Of a stretch of 38,423 bases of DNA, positions 16,757 to 25,276 are shown piece by piece. The translations under genes and the position numbers were made by a program. Where the stretch lies: positions 1 to 38,423 of the forward strand of contig JABJCN010000111.1 in assembly GCA_018668635.1 (NCBI GenBank). Reading direction: 5' to 3'. Origin of the DNA: Opitutia bacterium (GTDB taxonomy: Bacteria > Verrucomicrobiota > Verrucomicrobiia > Opitutales > JABJCN01). The notes beneath the pieces were generated by a model that worked only from the letters and a program-made list of their open reading frames with translations, did not search any database and had not been told where the DNA came from. Position 1 is the first letter of the stretch; each line of letters starts with the position of its first letter.

Positions 16757-17635
16757 ATGCAAGAACGCAAACCAAACTGGCTACGTGCCAAGTTGCCGAC
16801 CAGCCCGGCTTATCGGGAGGTCAGGAACATTGTCGACAAAAATGACCTTCACACTGTGTGCCAAAGCGCACAATGTCCAAATATGGGTGAATGCTGGTCC
16901 CGTGGTACAGCAACACTAATGATATTAGGAAATATCTGCACACGGGCATGCACTTTCTGTGCTGTCCAGACCGGCAAACCCACCGAACTTGACATTGCGG
17001 AACCACCGCGCGTCGCCGATGCGGTCGCCAGGATGGGGCTACGCCATTGTGTTATTACCTCCGTAGCACGAGATGACCTCAAGGACGGGGGCGCAAATGT
17101 CTGGGCCCGTACTATCCGCGCTATCCGCAACCGGTGCCCGGAAACGGCAATCGAGGTTCTGACCCCTGATTTCAAAGGTGATATGACCCACCTCGATACT
17201 GTCCTTGATGCCCAGCCGGACATTTTTAACCATAATTTGGAAACCATTGAGCGGCTACAGAAACCAATCCGCCGAACAGCCTCTTATCAAAGATCACTGG
17301 ATGTGCTTGACCACGCCGGCCAACAAGGGTTCACCACCAAGTCAGGTCTGATGCTTGGCATTGGTGAAAAGACGGAGGAAATTGGCAAGGCACTGGAAGA
17401 TCTACGGATCGCAGATGTCAATATCCTGACGCTTGGACAATATCTGCAACCCACAGCAAGTCATGCACCCGTAGACCGCTGGGTCACTCCTGAAGAATTT
17501 GATGAATGGAAAGCTTTCTCACTGGGCATCGGTTTTGATTTTGTTGAGTCTGGTCCATTGGTCCGCTCCTCCTATCATGCAGAAGAACAAAGCGCACACT
17601 TAACCACGCAGAGCAAACAGACCGGAGTCGTATAG
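16757..17635 (+). CDS. lipA: Lipoyl synthase (radical SAM)
   Basis: It inserts two sulfurs into octanoyl-lipoyl domains of 2-oxoacid dehydrogenases and the glycine cleavage H protein. The 292 residues show the auxiliary cluster motif CQSAQCPNMGEC (CX4CX5C), the radical SAM motif CTRACTFC (CX3CX2C) and the C-terminal RSSYHAEE, whose Ser ligates the auxiliary cluster. LGQYLQPT and the GIGEKTEEI motif also match. The next gene follows after 23 bp. lpdA, whose complexes need lipoate, lies further right in this window but in a separate unit. Confidence 0.95.
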   Translation: MQERKPNWLRAKLPTSPAYREVRNIVDKNDLHTVCQSAQCPNMGECWSRGTATLMILGNICTRACTFCAVQTGKPTELDIAEPPRVADAVARMGLRHCVITSVARDDLKDGGANVWARTIRAIRNRCPETAIEVLTPDFKGDMTHLDTVLDAQPDIFNHNLETIERLQKPIRRTASYQRSLDVLDHAGQQGFTTKSGLMLGIGEKTEEIGKALEDLRIADVNILTLGQYLQPTASHAPVDRWVTPEEFDEWKAFSLGIGFDFVESGPLVRSSYHAEEQSAHLTTQSKQTGVV

Positions 17636-17644
17636 AAGGATTAT

Positions 17645-17650
17645 AAGGAG
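17645..17650 (+). promoter_or_regulatory. Strong Shine-Dalgarno site of the HTH-MBL gene
   Basis: AAGGAG lies 8 nt before the ATG at 17659. This is one of the few canonical ribosome binding sites in a window where most starts lack one, and it fixes the start of the gene. Confidence 0.75.
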
Positions 17651-17658
17651 ACAGTATA

Positions 17659-18486
17659 ATGGCAATCCCACTTGAAGACTTCTTCGAGGATATTATCAGC
17701 AAAGCTCAGCGCGGTCTTGGTATCGAGACCAGTGTACTTGTAGAACGAACAGGATTAGACCGTGAAGTAATACAGGGACTACGCCGGGGCGAATTTGAAG
17801 TGGATACCATCTCCAAGGTGGCTCCAGTCCTAGGTCTGGATACACAGACCCTTATAGCATCTGCGGAGAAATCATGGTTTCCTATACAACCAGAAGTACC
17901 GGGTCTTCATGTTTTCCATAGCTACTATGGTGATATGATAGTGAATGCATACCTCATGCAATTGCCGGAAAAAAATGAGGCCATTGTCTTTGATACAGGT
18001 ACAGACTGCACTGAAATCCTCAACTACCTTCGGGGTAGTAACATTGGTCTCGCAGCAATCTGTGTAACACACTCACATACTGACCACATCTCTGATTTGG
18101 ATGCCCTTCGCACCAGCATGAATAATCCGCCTTCATATATCCATGTGAAGGAACCTGTTCATGGAGCAACATTAATAGAGGAAGGATGGAGTTTGGAAGC
18201 AGCAGGTCTTCGCCTTAGTATACAAAAAACAAGCGGACACTCGGTGGCAGGAATCACATATTTAATAGAAGGCATGAGCTCACCAATCGCAGTTGTTGGT
18301 GATGCAATATTCGCAGGTTCCATGGGAGGGGGTATGGTCTCCTACGCCGAAGCGCTCCAGAATAACCGCGAGAAGATTTTAACTCTTCCAGATAACACAG
18401 TATTGTGTCCCGGACACGGTCCATTGACAACGGTTGGACAGGAAAAAGAACATAATCCATTCTACCCCGAGTTTAAAAATAGGTAG
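17659..18486 (+). CDS. HTH-metallo-beta-lactamase fold fusion protein
   Basis: This 275-residue protein joins two modules. Residues about 16-70 (LVERTGLDREVIQGL, then RRGEFEVDTISKVAPVLGL) look like an XRE-type helix-turn-helix. Residues 83-262 form an MBL-fold hydrolase with THSHTDH (137-143), GHS (H194), GDAIFAG (D215) and CPGHGP (H253), the two-zinc ligand set of glyoxalase II-type enzymes. It could be a thioester hydrolase or a ligand-sensing regulator; the HTH-like part may instead be a structural helical domain. It follows lipA by 23 bp, so co-transcription is likely. The substrate is unknown. Confidence 0.75.
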   Translation: MAIPLEDFFEDIISKAQRGLGIETSVLVERTGLDREVIQGLRRGEFEVDTISKVAPVLGLDTQTLIASAEKSWFPIQPEVPGLHVFHSYYGDMIVNAYLMQLPEKNEAIVFDTGTDCTEILNYLRGSNIGLAAICVTHSHTDHISDLDALRTSMNNPPSYIHVKEPVHGATLIEEGWSLEAAGLRLSIQKTSGHSVAGITYLIEGMSSPIAVVGDAIFAGSMGGGMVSYAEALQNNREKILTLPDNTVLCPGHGPLTTVGQEKEHNPFYPEFKNR

Positions 18487-18500
18487 AGATTATTCCACTA

Positions 18501-20306
18501 CTATCTGGCAAAAAATAGGACTCCAAAAATAATCACTGCAGCTAGAGCTCCAAAGCCAACAGGAAAAACACCTGTAAAGGCTGCCTCTCTGAGTGATTTT
18601 CTGTTATCCCGGACTTGAAGGTTTCGACCGCTCCAGAGACCCCACTGGGGCGTCTGCAACCAAGCCATAAGATGAGACGGAAGGTTGTTCAGGAAACCAA
18701 TAAAAAACGGTACTGTTCGCCCAAGGATCAGTGACTTGACAGCAACATTGATACCATTCAGGATCAAGTCCAAGAAACGGTTAACAAGGGCCAACCCTTT
18801 TCGATAAAACCAATCTGCATCTAAATTTGTGGAACGTAATTCAGGGGGATAAAGCTTGAACATCTGAAGCCCTGCAAAAGCCAGTGCAGAAAAGCATAGC
18901 AACTGAAGTTGCGCAATAACATGGCTCGTGGTGTAAGGCTCATAATTAATGGGCATGGGTAGCATATCATAAAGAAAAGAAGGATTACATCCGATAAATA
19001 TGCAGAAAAATGCACCAATACCCATGGCACAAAGCATATTCAATGGAGCCTCCCTCCCTTGGATGCCAGTTGTTGGAAGACGTAAATCTGGAGCAGTTGT
19101 ATCATGATGATAAAATGCAAAAAATGGAATCTTGATTCCTGCGTGGTGGAAGACGCCGGCGGCGGCGAAGAGCAGGATAAACCAGATCCAGAGATAGCCT
19201 TCCTGTGCAGCGGCGGACATGATGAGCGACTTGCTTACGAAACCGGAGAATAGAGGAAAGGCTGAAATGGAGGCTGCGCCGATGATGCAGAACCCGGCCG
19301 TCCAGGGCATGGTCTTGTAGAGGCCGCCGAGGTCGGAACCATTGATTCGTCCGGTGCGCATGAGCACGGCGCCCATCGACATGAAGAGAAGGGACTTGTA
19401 CAGCACATGGGCGAAGACGTGCGCGCAGGTGCCGTTTAAGGAGAGCGATGTGCCGATGCCAATACCGACTACCATGAAGCCAAGCTGGTTTATCATACTG
19501 TAGCCAAGAACCCGACGAAGGTCGTTTTCAATAACCGCATAAAAAATTGGTAACAAAGCCATTATGCTTCCAATCCAGATAAGCAATTCAGTGCCTGCGA
19601 AAGTACGTGCCAAGGTACAAACTGCAACTTTTGTCGTGAAGCAGCAGAGAAAAACTGTGCCAGTGGGTGTACCTGCCGGATAAGCATCCACCACCCAACT
19701 ATGAAAGCCCGGAAAAGCGCACTTGATACCAATAGCAAGAAATATCAACCAAGATGCTGGCCCTCCAAGTACTAACTGACGGACAACCAATGAACCAGTT
19801 TCATGGTACTGCAGAGCCACACCACCAAGGAGAAGTAAGCCAGAAAGGACATGAAGCATCAGGTAGCGTTGACCGGCACCATAGGATTCTGCGCTCTTGC
19901 GAGCCCATATTTGGAAAACTGATGTTACCGCTAATAGTTCCCAAAAAAAGAAAAGAGTTATGAAGTCCCCAGCAAAGACTGCGCCTACAGCACTACCAGC
20001 ATACATCATTCCCGTTGAAGTTTGAACGACATCCTTAACGTGCAAGGAATAAAGGGCACAGATAAAAGCGGCAATATGGAAAAGAAGGCCAAAAAGCAGC
20101 GCCATCTTGTCGGCATTACAGAAGATTAACTCCAAACCGAGGAATCCGCCTTCCATGACTTCTCCAGCATCGATCCCCCAAAGATTAACAAGACCCGCAA
20201 CCGGAAGAAAAATGACAAATAAATGACGCCATCGACCCTGGAGAAGTGGCACCAAGGCACCACCGACAAGAAGGATAAGACAAGGATGCAGGCTATTTCC
20301 GATCAT
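18501..20306 (-). CDS. Proton-translocating antiporter subunit, MrpD/NuoN-like (third copy)
   Basis: It is the last gene of the Mrp-type operon. It has 601 residues with about 14-16 TM helices and the antiporter core: a TM5-type Glu (FFWELLAVTS, E123), a TM7-type Lys with GIKCAFPGFHSWVVDAYPA (K195), a second Lys in TTKVAV (K226) and NDLRRVLGYSMINQLGF. A C-terminal extension past residue 470 with an amphipathic stretch and a final TM helix is longer than in MrpD (about 490). Residues 269-389 are encoded by a GC-rich patch unlike the rest (see findings). The start overlaps the upstream small gene by 14 bp. Confidence 0.85.
   Translation of the reverse strand: MIGNSLHPCLILLVGGALVPLLQGRWRHLFVIFLPVAGLVNLWGIDAGEVMEGGFLGLELIFCNADKMALLFGLLFHIAAFICALYSLHVKDVVQTSTGMMYAGSAVGAVFAGDFITLFFFWELLAVTSVFQIWARKSAESYGAGQRYLMLHVLSGLLLLGGVALQYHETGSLVVRQLVLGGPASWLIFLAIGIKCAFPGFHSWVVDAYPAGTPTGTVFLCCFTTKVAVCTLARTFAGTELLIWIGSIMALLPIFYAVIENDLRRVLGYSMINQLGFMVVGIGIGTSLSLNGTCAHVFAHVLYKSLLFMSMGAVLMRTGRINGSDLGGLYKTMPWTAGFCIIGAASISAFPLFSGFVSKSLIMSAAAQEGYLWIWFILLFAAAGVFHHAGIKIPFFAFYHHDTTAPDLRLPTTGIQGREAPLNMLCAMGIGAFFCIFIGCNPSFLYDMLPMPINYEPYTTSHVIAQLQLLCFSALAFAGLQMFKLYPPELRSTNLDADWFYRKGLALVNRFLDLILNGINVAVKSLILGRTVPFFIGFLNNLPSHLMAWLQTPQWGLWSGRNLQVRDNRKSLREAAFTGVFPVGFGALAAVIIFGVLFFAR
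19141..19500. other. GC-rich patch inside the third MrpD-like gene
   Basis: By hand count these 360 bases are about 58% G+C (individual 60-base rows 50-67%). The row just left (19081-19140) is about 33% and the 120 bases to the right are 42-43%. The frame is intact. The patch encodes the most conserved antiporter segment (residues 269-389). This fits a conversion tract or imported segment. Confidence 0.65.
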
Positions 20307-20658
20307 AGTAGTTCTCCTCCCGCATTAGAAGCTTACGTAATTCCGTAGCCAACAAAACCAAGACAACACAGGCAATCAGTCCATAGAACCCGTAAAAACC
20401 GAACCAAGTGTCGCCTTCGAAAATTGGACCATCATATTTCTTATTACCATTATGGTCATCAAAATGCTCCCCAACATCATATTGGTGATTGTGATTATCA
20501 TCGGTGAAATGCTCGCCAAAAGTGAGATGCTTAGGGTAGATGAAATCCAAGGCAAGTATCAACCCACAAACAATGTAGAAGCCCCGAATAAACTTACGGA
20601 CATTGGACGGCTTGTCCCATATATGAACCCGCCGATCCCTTGGTTTGTCGATACGCAT
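20293..20658 (-). CDS. Small membrane protein with two EF-hand-like acidic loops, Mrp operon
   Basis: This 121-residue protein is not a standard Mrp subunit. Its basic N-terminus (MRIDKPRDRR...RKFIRG) precedes TM1 (27-41). A loop at 42-84 contains two tandem calcium-binding-like motifs, DDNHNHQYDVGE (53-64) and DDHNGNKKYDG (67-77), of the DxNxNxxYDxGE type. TM2 (87-105) is followed by a charged tail (LRKLLMREE). The positive-inside rule puts the acidic loop in the periplasm. It lies between two antiporter subunit genes, 10 bp after one and overlapping the next by 14 bp, so it is very likely an accessory subunit of the complex. Calcium or other divalent metal binding is inference. Confidence 0.75.
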   Translation of the reverse strand: MRIDKPRDRRVHIWDKPSNVRKFIRGFYIVCGLILALDFIYPKHLTFGEHFTDDNHNHQYDVGEHFDDHNGNKKYDGPIFEGDTWFGFYGFYGLIACVVLVLLATELRKLLMREENYYDRK

Positions 20659-20668
20659 TGTCAGTAAG

Positions 20669-22177
20669 TTATCTTGGTTTCAAAAAATCTGCTGAACTGC
20701 TACAAAGTTCTAGCAGTGGACCGGAAAAAAAGAAAAGTAAAACACTGAGTACTGCAGTTACACAAAGAGGCACTACGCATTGCCATGGGGCCTCTTTCAC
20801 ACTCCCATGGAAGGCTCCCTCATTTTTGGGAATGAAAAAGGCACGAACCGCGATAGGCAAAAGGTAGATAATATTAAGAAAGGAACTGGTCAGGAGAATT
20901 ACCATCACAAAGAGATACTTGGCCTCAAGCGCCCCCATGATTAGAAACCACTTACTAATAACACCTCCCGTGGGTGGCAGGCCAATGACGCTCAATGCAC
21001 CAATAAGGAATGCGATCATCGTAAATGGCATACGACGGCCAATTCCATCAAGTTGGCTGATATATTTACAACCAGATGCCACAAAAATTGCTCCAGCACA
21101 AAAAAAGAGGGTGATCTTTCCACAAGCATGCATGGCAATGTGGAGAATGCTACCTGTCATCGCCTGCGGACTCTCAACCCCAGATAAAGCACCAGAAGAA
21201 AGCATCGAAACACCAACAGTTATATAGCCAAGCTGTCCGATGGTTGAAAAAGCAAGACGTCGCTTCAGGTTATCCTGAGAAAGGGCAATAAGGGAGGAAA
21301 TGAGGACAGTGAAGGCAGCAAAATAGGTTACAATTACCCCAATATCCAAAGACTGAAGCAGGTCTTGATCAAACACACCAGTATAGACTCGAATAACACA
21401 GAATACCCCGACTTTAACAACAGCAACAGCATGCAGAAGAGCGGATACCGGAGTCGGTGCAACCATTGCGCCTGGAAGCCAAGAGTGAAAAGGCATCAGT
21501 CCGGATTTGGCAAAGCCAAACACCAACATCAACAGCAAGATCCCCCCCATCACGGGGTCAATTTGAGCCCCAAGAACCTCAGGTGAAAGAAAATCCACCG
21601 CGCTACCAGTCTTGGCATATATAAAAATGATGGCCGGAAGGGCAAAAGCCACGGAAGTACCAAGAAGATAGGTCAGGTAGGTTCGTCCGCCACCCCGTGC
21701 GTCTCTATCCTGATGGTGGGTGACCAAGGGGAACGTAGCCAGAGACAACATTTCGTAAAACAGATAGAGAGTGAAAAGGTTGGCCGCGAATGCCACTCCG
21801 ATAGTCGCGCCCAAAGAGACGGCAAAAAAGGAGAAAAAACGTGTCTGGGCATGTTCTTTTAATCCACGCATGTAGCCAATACCATACAGCGTGGTAACAA
21901 TCCATAGGGTGGAGGCCACCATTGCAAAGATCATACCCATTGGGTCTGCACGCAGACGGATGTGTACATCGGGCAGGATTTCAAGAAAGGTAAAAACGTG
22001 GTAGTTACCGGCCAATGCGTCAGGCAACATGGAGAAAACAATTCCGCATTGCGTAAATGCAGCAACAAAGGTTGCCCCCTCCCGCCAGTTTGGCTTCTTC
22101 CGCAACAGGTTGATGAATACCAGACCCAACAACGGGGCGAGAAAAGCAAGTAATGGCTTGATTGAATAAATCTCCAT
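20669..22177 (-). CDS. Proton-translocating antiporter subunit, MrpD/NuoL-like (second copy)
   Basis: It has 502 residues and about 14 TM helices. It carries the TM5 Glu (LYLFYEMLSLATFP, E142), the TM7 Lys (FGFAKSGLMPFHSWLPGAM, K224) and TPVSALLHAVAVVKVGVF, which resembles the NuoL/MrpA-type antiporter core. YGIGYMRG in TM3-TM4 is also like NuoL and MrpA. As no full MrpA is encoded here, this subunit may take the place of the MrpA antiporter module. The ATG (22177) directly follows the stop of the previous gene. The loop THHQDRDARGGG (153-164) is polar and contains two His. Confidence 0.85.
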   Translation of the reverse strand: MEIYSIKPLLAFLAPLLGLVFINLLRKKPNWREGATFVAAFTQCGIVFSMLPDALAGNYHVFTFLEILPDVHIRLRADPMGMIFAMVASTLWIVTTLYGIGYMRGLKEHAQTRFFSFFAVSLGATIGVAFAANLFTLYLFYEMLSLATFPLVTHHQDRDARGGGRTYLTYLLGTSVAFALPAIIFIYAKTGSAVDFLSPEVLGAQIDPVMGGILLLMLVFGFAKSGLMPFHSWLPGAMVAPTPVSALLHAVAVVKVGVFCVIRVYTGVFDQDLLQSLDIGVIVTYFAAFTVLISSLIALSQDNLKRRLAFSTIGQLGYITVGVSMLSSGALSGVESPQAMTGSILHIAMHACGKITLFFCAGAIFVASGCKYISQLDGIGRRMPFTMIAFLIGALSVIGLPPTGGVISKWFLIMGALEAKYLFVMVILLTSSFLNIIYLLPIAVRAFFIPKNEGAFHGSVKEAPWQCVVPLCVTAVLSVLLFFFSGPLLELCSSSADFLKPR

Positions 22178-23764
22178 CTAGCCCTGCCCTCCCATGGCCA
22201 CGGTATTTAGAAATTGCGAGAGATAGCCGGCGATCTCCTTATTGAAAAGGCCAATGGCTATCAAGGCCACCGAGGCTAAAACAAGCGGGACAAGCATGGA
22301 CGGCGGATTTTCCTCCATACCTCCCTCATCATGGCGTTGGTGATGCCCGTGCGCATCATCCACTTCCGGAAGTTTCCCAAAGTAGGCAAACTCGATTATA
22401 CGAAAAAACAGGACCGCATTGACCAAACTCGAGATAATAAGGGCGGCCGCAAACTCCCATCGGCCCGCTTCAAATGCCCCGGAAATCAAATACCACTTGC
22501 TGAAGAAGCCACACGTCGGCGGAACCCCGATCATGGCCAGTGCACCCACCACAAAACAGGCCATTGTTACCGGACACTTACGGAACAAACCCTTCATGTC
22601 CTCAATACGACTGCTACCAGCTTTAACGATCATCGCGCCAACAGCAAGGAAGAGACAAAGGGTCATGGCTGCGTCGCTTATAATATGATATCCTGTTCCG
22701 ACCAAACCGGTTGCCGTGGAATAAAGGGATTCCCCACGTGCCATTCCTCCGGGTGCAAGCAACCAGGCACCACCCACCATGTAACCGACCTCAGCAATAA
22801 TCAGATAGCTCAACATACGGCGAAGATCTTTTTGGCCAAGTGCCAGAATTGATCCAGCAATTATTGCCACGACAGCAATCCAAACCATGGGACCGGACCA
22901 CGACAGTTCATCGTAAACATATTCAGGCCCAAAAACGGTAAGCATAATGCGGAGCATGATATATACGGACACCTTGGTCATCAGTGGGGCAATAATGCAT
23001 CCAGTCGCTGTGGGAGCGCGGGAATATGCATTGGGTAACCAAGTACTGAGAGGAAAGAATGCTAACTTGATCCACACGCCCACAAAAATGAGAAGGAAAG
23101 CCACATAGACGGCCGGAGATTCAAGCAGTCCTTCGCCAATCAGGATATCATGGATGCCCTGCATGTTTAGAGAACCTGTCTTTATATAGAGGTATCCAAC
23201 ACCGAGCAAATAGAATGAGGCTCCAATTGTCCCCATGATGAGGTACTGGAAGGCAGCAACAGATGCGCGACGACTTCCCATGGCAATAAGCGCGTAGCTT
23301 GTTAACGATGAGACTTCCAGAAGGACATACAAATTGAAGGCGTCAGCTGTGATTGTCATCCCCATCAAGCCAACTGCCAAAAGCAAGAAAAGTGCATAAT
23401 ATTGTGGCTCCTTGCCAGGCGTTTCCATGGACACGAATTGCTTCGAGAAAATGGCAGCGAGTAGTGCCACCGCTGCAATGACGATCAATAGCATGCCATT
23501 GAGAAGATCAACTCGGTATTCAATCCCCACTCCGCGAGGAAATTCAGAGGCATTCCATCCCCCCAGAAAATAAATAACTTGATGATCGGAGGACGCAGAA
23601 ACCTGAAGGAAAGTGATTACGCTAAAATATAAGGCAGCTATAAAACCGATAATGGTTAATGGCAGACACAAAGCCTTCCAACGCAAGCCAAGGAGCGCAC
23701 AAAATACAGCCGCTAATAAAGGAACGACCATAAGCAAGACTGGAGCGTGCTCAACCATGGTCAT
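22178..23764 (-). CDS. mrpD: Na+/H+ antiporter subunit D
   Basis: It has 528 residues and about 14 TM helices and is the most canonical MrpD of the three. It has YVLLEVSSLTSYALIA (E150), GVWIKLAFFPLSTWLPNAYSR (K233) and APTATGCIIAPLMTKVSVY, with LGQKDLRRMLSYLIIAEVGY downstream. In the Lys motif, FFPLSTWLP replaces the usual PFH sequence, so the nearby conserved His is missing. A cytoplasmic or periplasmic loop near residue 475 is His-rich (DDAHGHHQRHDE). It overlaps the mrpC gene by 14 bp, the classical C-D order of mrp operons. Confidence 0.88.
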   Translation of the reverse strand: MTMVEHAPVLLMVVPLLAAVFCALLGLRWKALCLPLTIIGFIAALYFSVITFLQVSASSDHQVIYFLGGWNASEFPRGVGIEYRVDLLNGMLLIVIAAVALLAAIFSKQFVSMETPGKEPQYYALFLLLAVGLMGMTITADAFNLYVLLEVSSLTSYALIAMGSRRASVAAFQYLIMGTIGASFYLLGVGYLYIKTGSLNMQGIHDILIGEGLLESPAVYVAFLLIFVGVWIKLAFFPLSTWLPNAYSRAPTATGCIIAPLMTKVSVYIMLRIMLTVFGPEYVYDELSWSGPMVWIAVVAIIAGSILALGQKDLRRMLSYLIIAEVGYMVGGAWLLAPGGMARGESLYSTATGLVGTGYHIISDAAMTLCLFLAVGAMIVKAGSSRIEDMKGLFRKCPVTMACFVVGALAMIGVPPTCGFFSKWYLISGAFEAGRWEFAAALIISSLVNAVLFFRIIEFAYFGKLPEVDDAHGHHQRHDEGGMEENPPSMLVPLVLASVALIAIGLFNKEIAGYLSQFLNTVAMGGQG

Positions 23765-24242
23765 CCGCTCTCACTTTTTCAAGAAGTTGATCCTCCTCCA
23801 GAGTACCGTATTCACGATAAATCTTCTGGGTAATGGCCAGTGCCAAGCCAAGTGTCGCAACACCCACGACAATAGCTGTCAGCATCAGGACATGAGGAAG
23901 CGGATTGGCATAGCCGTCAGGATCAGGAATCTTTGGACCTACAGGGTGTGCTTGATGGCCGGCATGATCATCATGTCCCCCATTTTCATGGTCATCGGAT
24001 ACCGCATGTGCAAAGGCAATCTTTGGACTGTAGTCGTGTCCATGGTGTGGGAGTATGGGAATATTCGCAGTCTCCGATTTAACAGCGACAGATACATAAA
24101 AAAGAATAATAGCAGTCTGAAAGATGGACATCCCAATCAATTTTTTGATCAGGTTGTTCTTGGAAATCATACCCCACAACCCAATCATCATTAGGATTAC
24201 GTATATCCAGTAGTTAAAACGGCTTTGAATAAATTCTTCCAT
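23751..24242 (-). CDS. mrpC: Na+/H+ antiporter subunit C with His-rich insertion
   Basis: It is a NuoK-like subunit with three TM helices (about 11-25, 32-54 and 115-137). The 163 residues exceed the usual 110-125 because a loop between TM2 and TM3 (about 62-112) is inserted and carries nine His (66, 67, 69, 79, 85, 90, 93, 96 and 99) with Asp/Glu. PLPHVLMLTAIVVGVAT is the conserved TM3 signature (usually DPLPQALVLTAIVI). The loop is probably periplasmic, by analogy with NuoK/MrpC topology. It lies between the MbhE/MrpB fusion and mrpD. Confidence 0.85.
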   Translation of the reverse strand: MEEFIQSRFNYWIYVILMMIGLWGMISKNNLIKKLIGMSIFQTAIILFYVSVAVKSETANIPILPHHGHDYSPKIAFAHAVSDDHENGGHDDHAGHQAHPVGPKIPDPDGYANPLPHVLMLTAIVVGVATLGLALAITQKIYREYGTLEEDQLLEKVRADDHG

Positions 24243-24263
24243 ACATTCAGTAATCTATAATCG

Positions 24264-25034
24264 CTAAAGTCCGGCCGTCATCTTGCCACGGGTCGCTAGA
24301 AGTCCATAGATAAGAAACATGATGCTGGTCACGGTGAACATAACGCCAATCTCGACTCCAAGCATTGCATAATAGCGAGCCATCTCGGGACTGTCTACCC
24401 CGGGTAAAATCTTGTGAATGATTCCATAATTAAGGAACTCTTCGCCAAGAAAAACAGAAGCTAATCCGAATCCAGCATAGATTAATATGCCAATTCCAGA
24501 ACAGATAAAAGCCTGTTTCTCAGAAAAGCGCTTTAAGGCAATATCCAAATCCCAAGCCAGCGCCACAAGGATAAAACTGGCACCCATAATGACACCTCCC
24601 TGAAACCCTCCACCAGGACTACTGTGTCCGTGGGCAAGCACATAGAGAGCAAATAATTGGATAAGAGGGATAAGAAGGCGACAAGTATTAGTGATGATAA
24701 TATCAGGTTTTGTGTCGGCCGTGACAACCCGACTTGCTCCACCATGCTCAAAAACCCTTACAACTGCAAAAATACCCAACCCAGCTACGAATATTACCAC
24801 CGTCTCAAACATGGTGTCGTAGCCTCTATAGTCAGCAAGTACAGCAGTCACCATATTCGGTACCTCTGTATCCACAATTGTGTTTTTAATAAAATATTGG
24901 GATAGAGGAGATTTGTTCGCAGGGGAATCCGGGGTGCCCCAGGAAGGGAAATCATCCAAGGAACTCACTCCATAAAGGAGAATAAGCCCAACAGTGAATA
25001 CAACGATACCTGCCAGTTTTTTCATCTCAATCAA
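24264..25034 (-). CDS. mrpB: Fused MbhE-like and MrpB subunit of antiporter
   Basis: In 256 residues, the first part (1-95) has TM1, a loop and NMVTAVLADYRGYDTMFETVVIFVAG, the DxRGxDTxxE motif found at the C-terminus of MrpA (MbhE-like). The second half (from about 105) is MrpB: NTCRLLIPLIQLFALYVLAHG, SSPGGGFQGGVIMGASFILV and a final TM hairpin. In classical operons the first half belongs to MrpA and the second is a separate MrpB. The start overlaps the MbhD-like gene by 4 bp, and mrpC begins 21 bp after its end. Confidence 0.85.
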   Translation of the reverse strand: MIEMKKLAGIVVFTVGLILLYGVSSLDDFPSWGTPDSPANKSPLSQYFIKNTIVDTEVPNMVTAVLADYRGYDTMFETVVIFVAGLGIFAVVRVFEHGGASRVVTADTKPDIIITNTCRLLIPLIQLFALYVLAHGHSSPGGGFQGGVIMGASFILVALAWDLDIALKRFSEKQAFICSGIGILIYAGFGLASVFLGEEFLNYGIIHKILPGVDSPEMARYYAMLGVEIGVMFTVTSIMFLIYGLLATRGKMTAGL

Positions 25035-25276
25035 TCCGATGAATTCCTTTTGGTATTAAAAATTGTTGCAATCATGAAGACAGCACTGACCCCAGCGCCA
25101 ACTGCTGCCTCAGTAAATGCAACGTCTACGGCACCCATCTCCGCCCAGAGGAGACACATGAGGAAACTATAAATACCAAATACCATTGCCGCAGCCAACA
25201 AATCTTTAAGCTGTAATGCAACGATGGCTACTGGAATAAGGAAAAGCAGGATAATGAAATCAAAAGCGAAGATCAT
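25031..25276 (-). CDS. MbhD-like (DUF4040) antiporter subunit
   Basis: It has 81 residues and three TM helices. LKDLLAAAMVFGIYSFLMCL followed by WAEMGAVDVAFTEAAVGAG is the MbhD/MrpA signature; the DVAFTEAAVG stretch is diagnostic. In most Mrp systems this is part of the MrpA C-terminal region, but here it is a separate gene, as in membrane-bound hydrogenase-type and some Mrp operons. It overlaps its neighbours on both sides by 4 bp. Confidence 0.88.
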   Translation of the reverse strand: MIFAFDFIILLFLIPVAIVALQLKDLLAAAMVFGIYSFLMCLLWAEMGAVDVAFTEAAVGAGVSAVFMIATIFNTKRNSSD

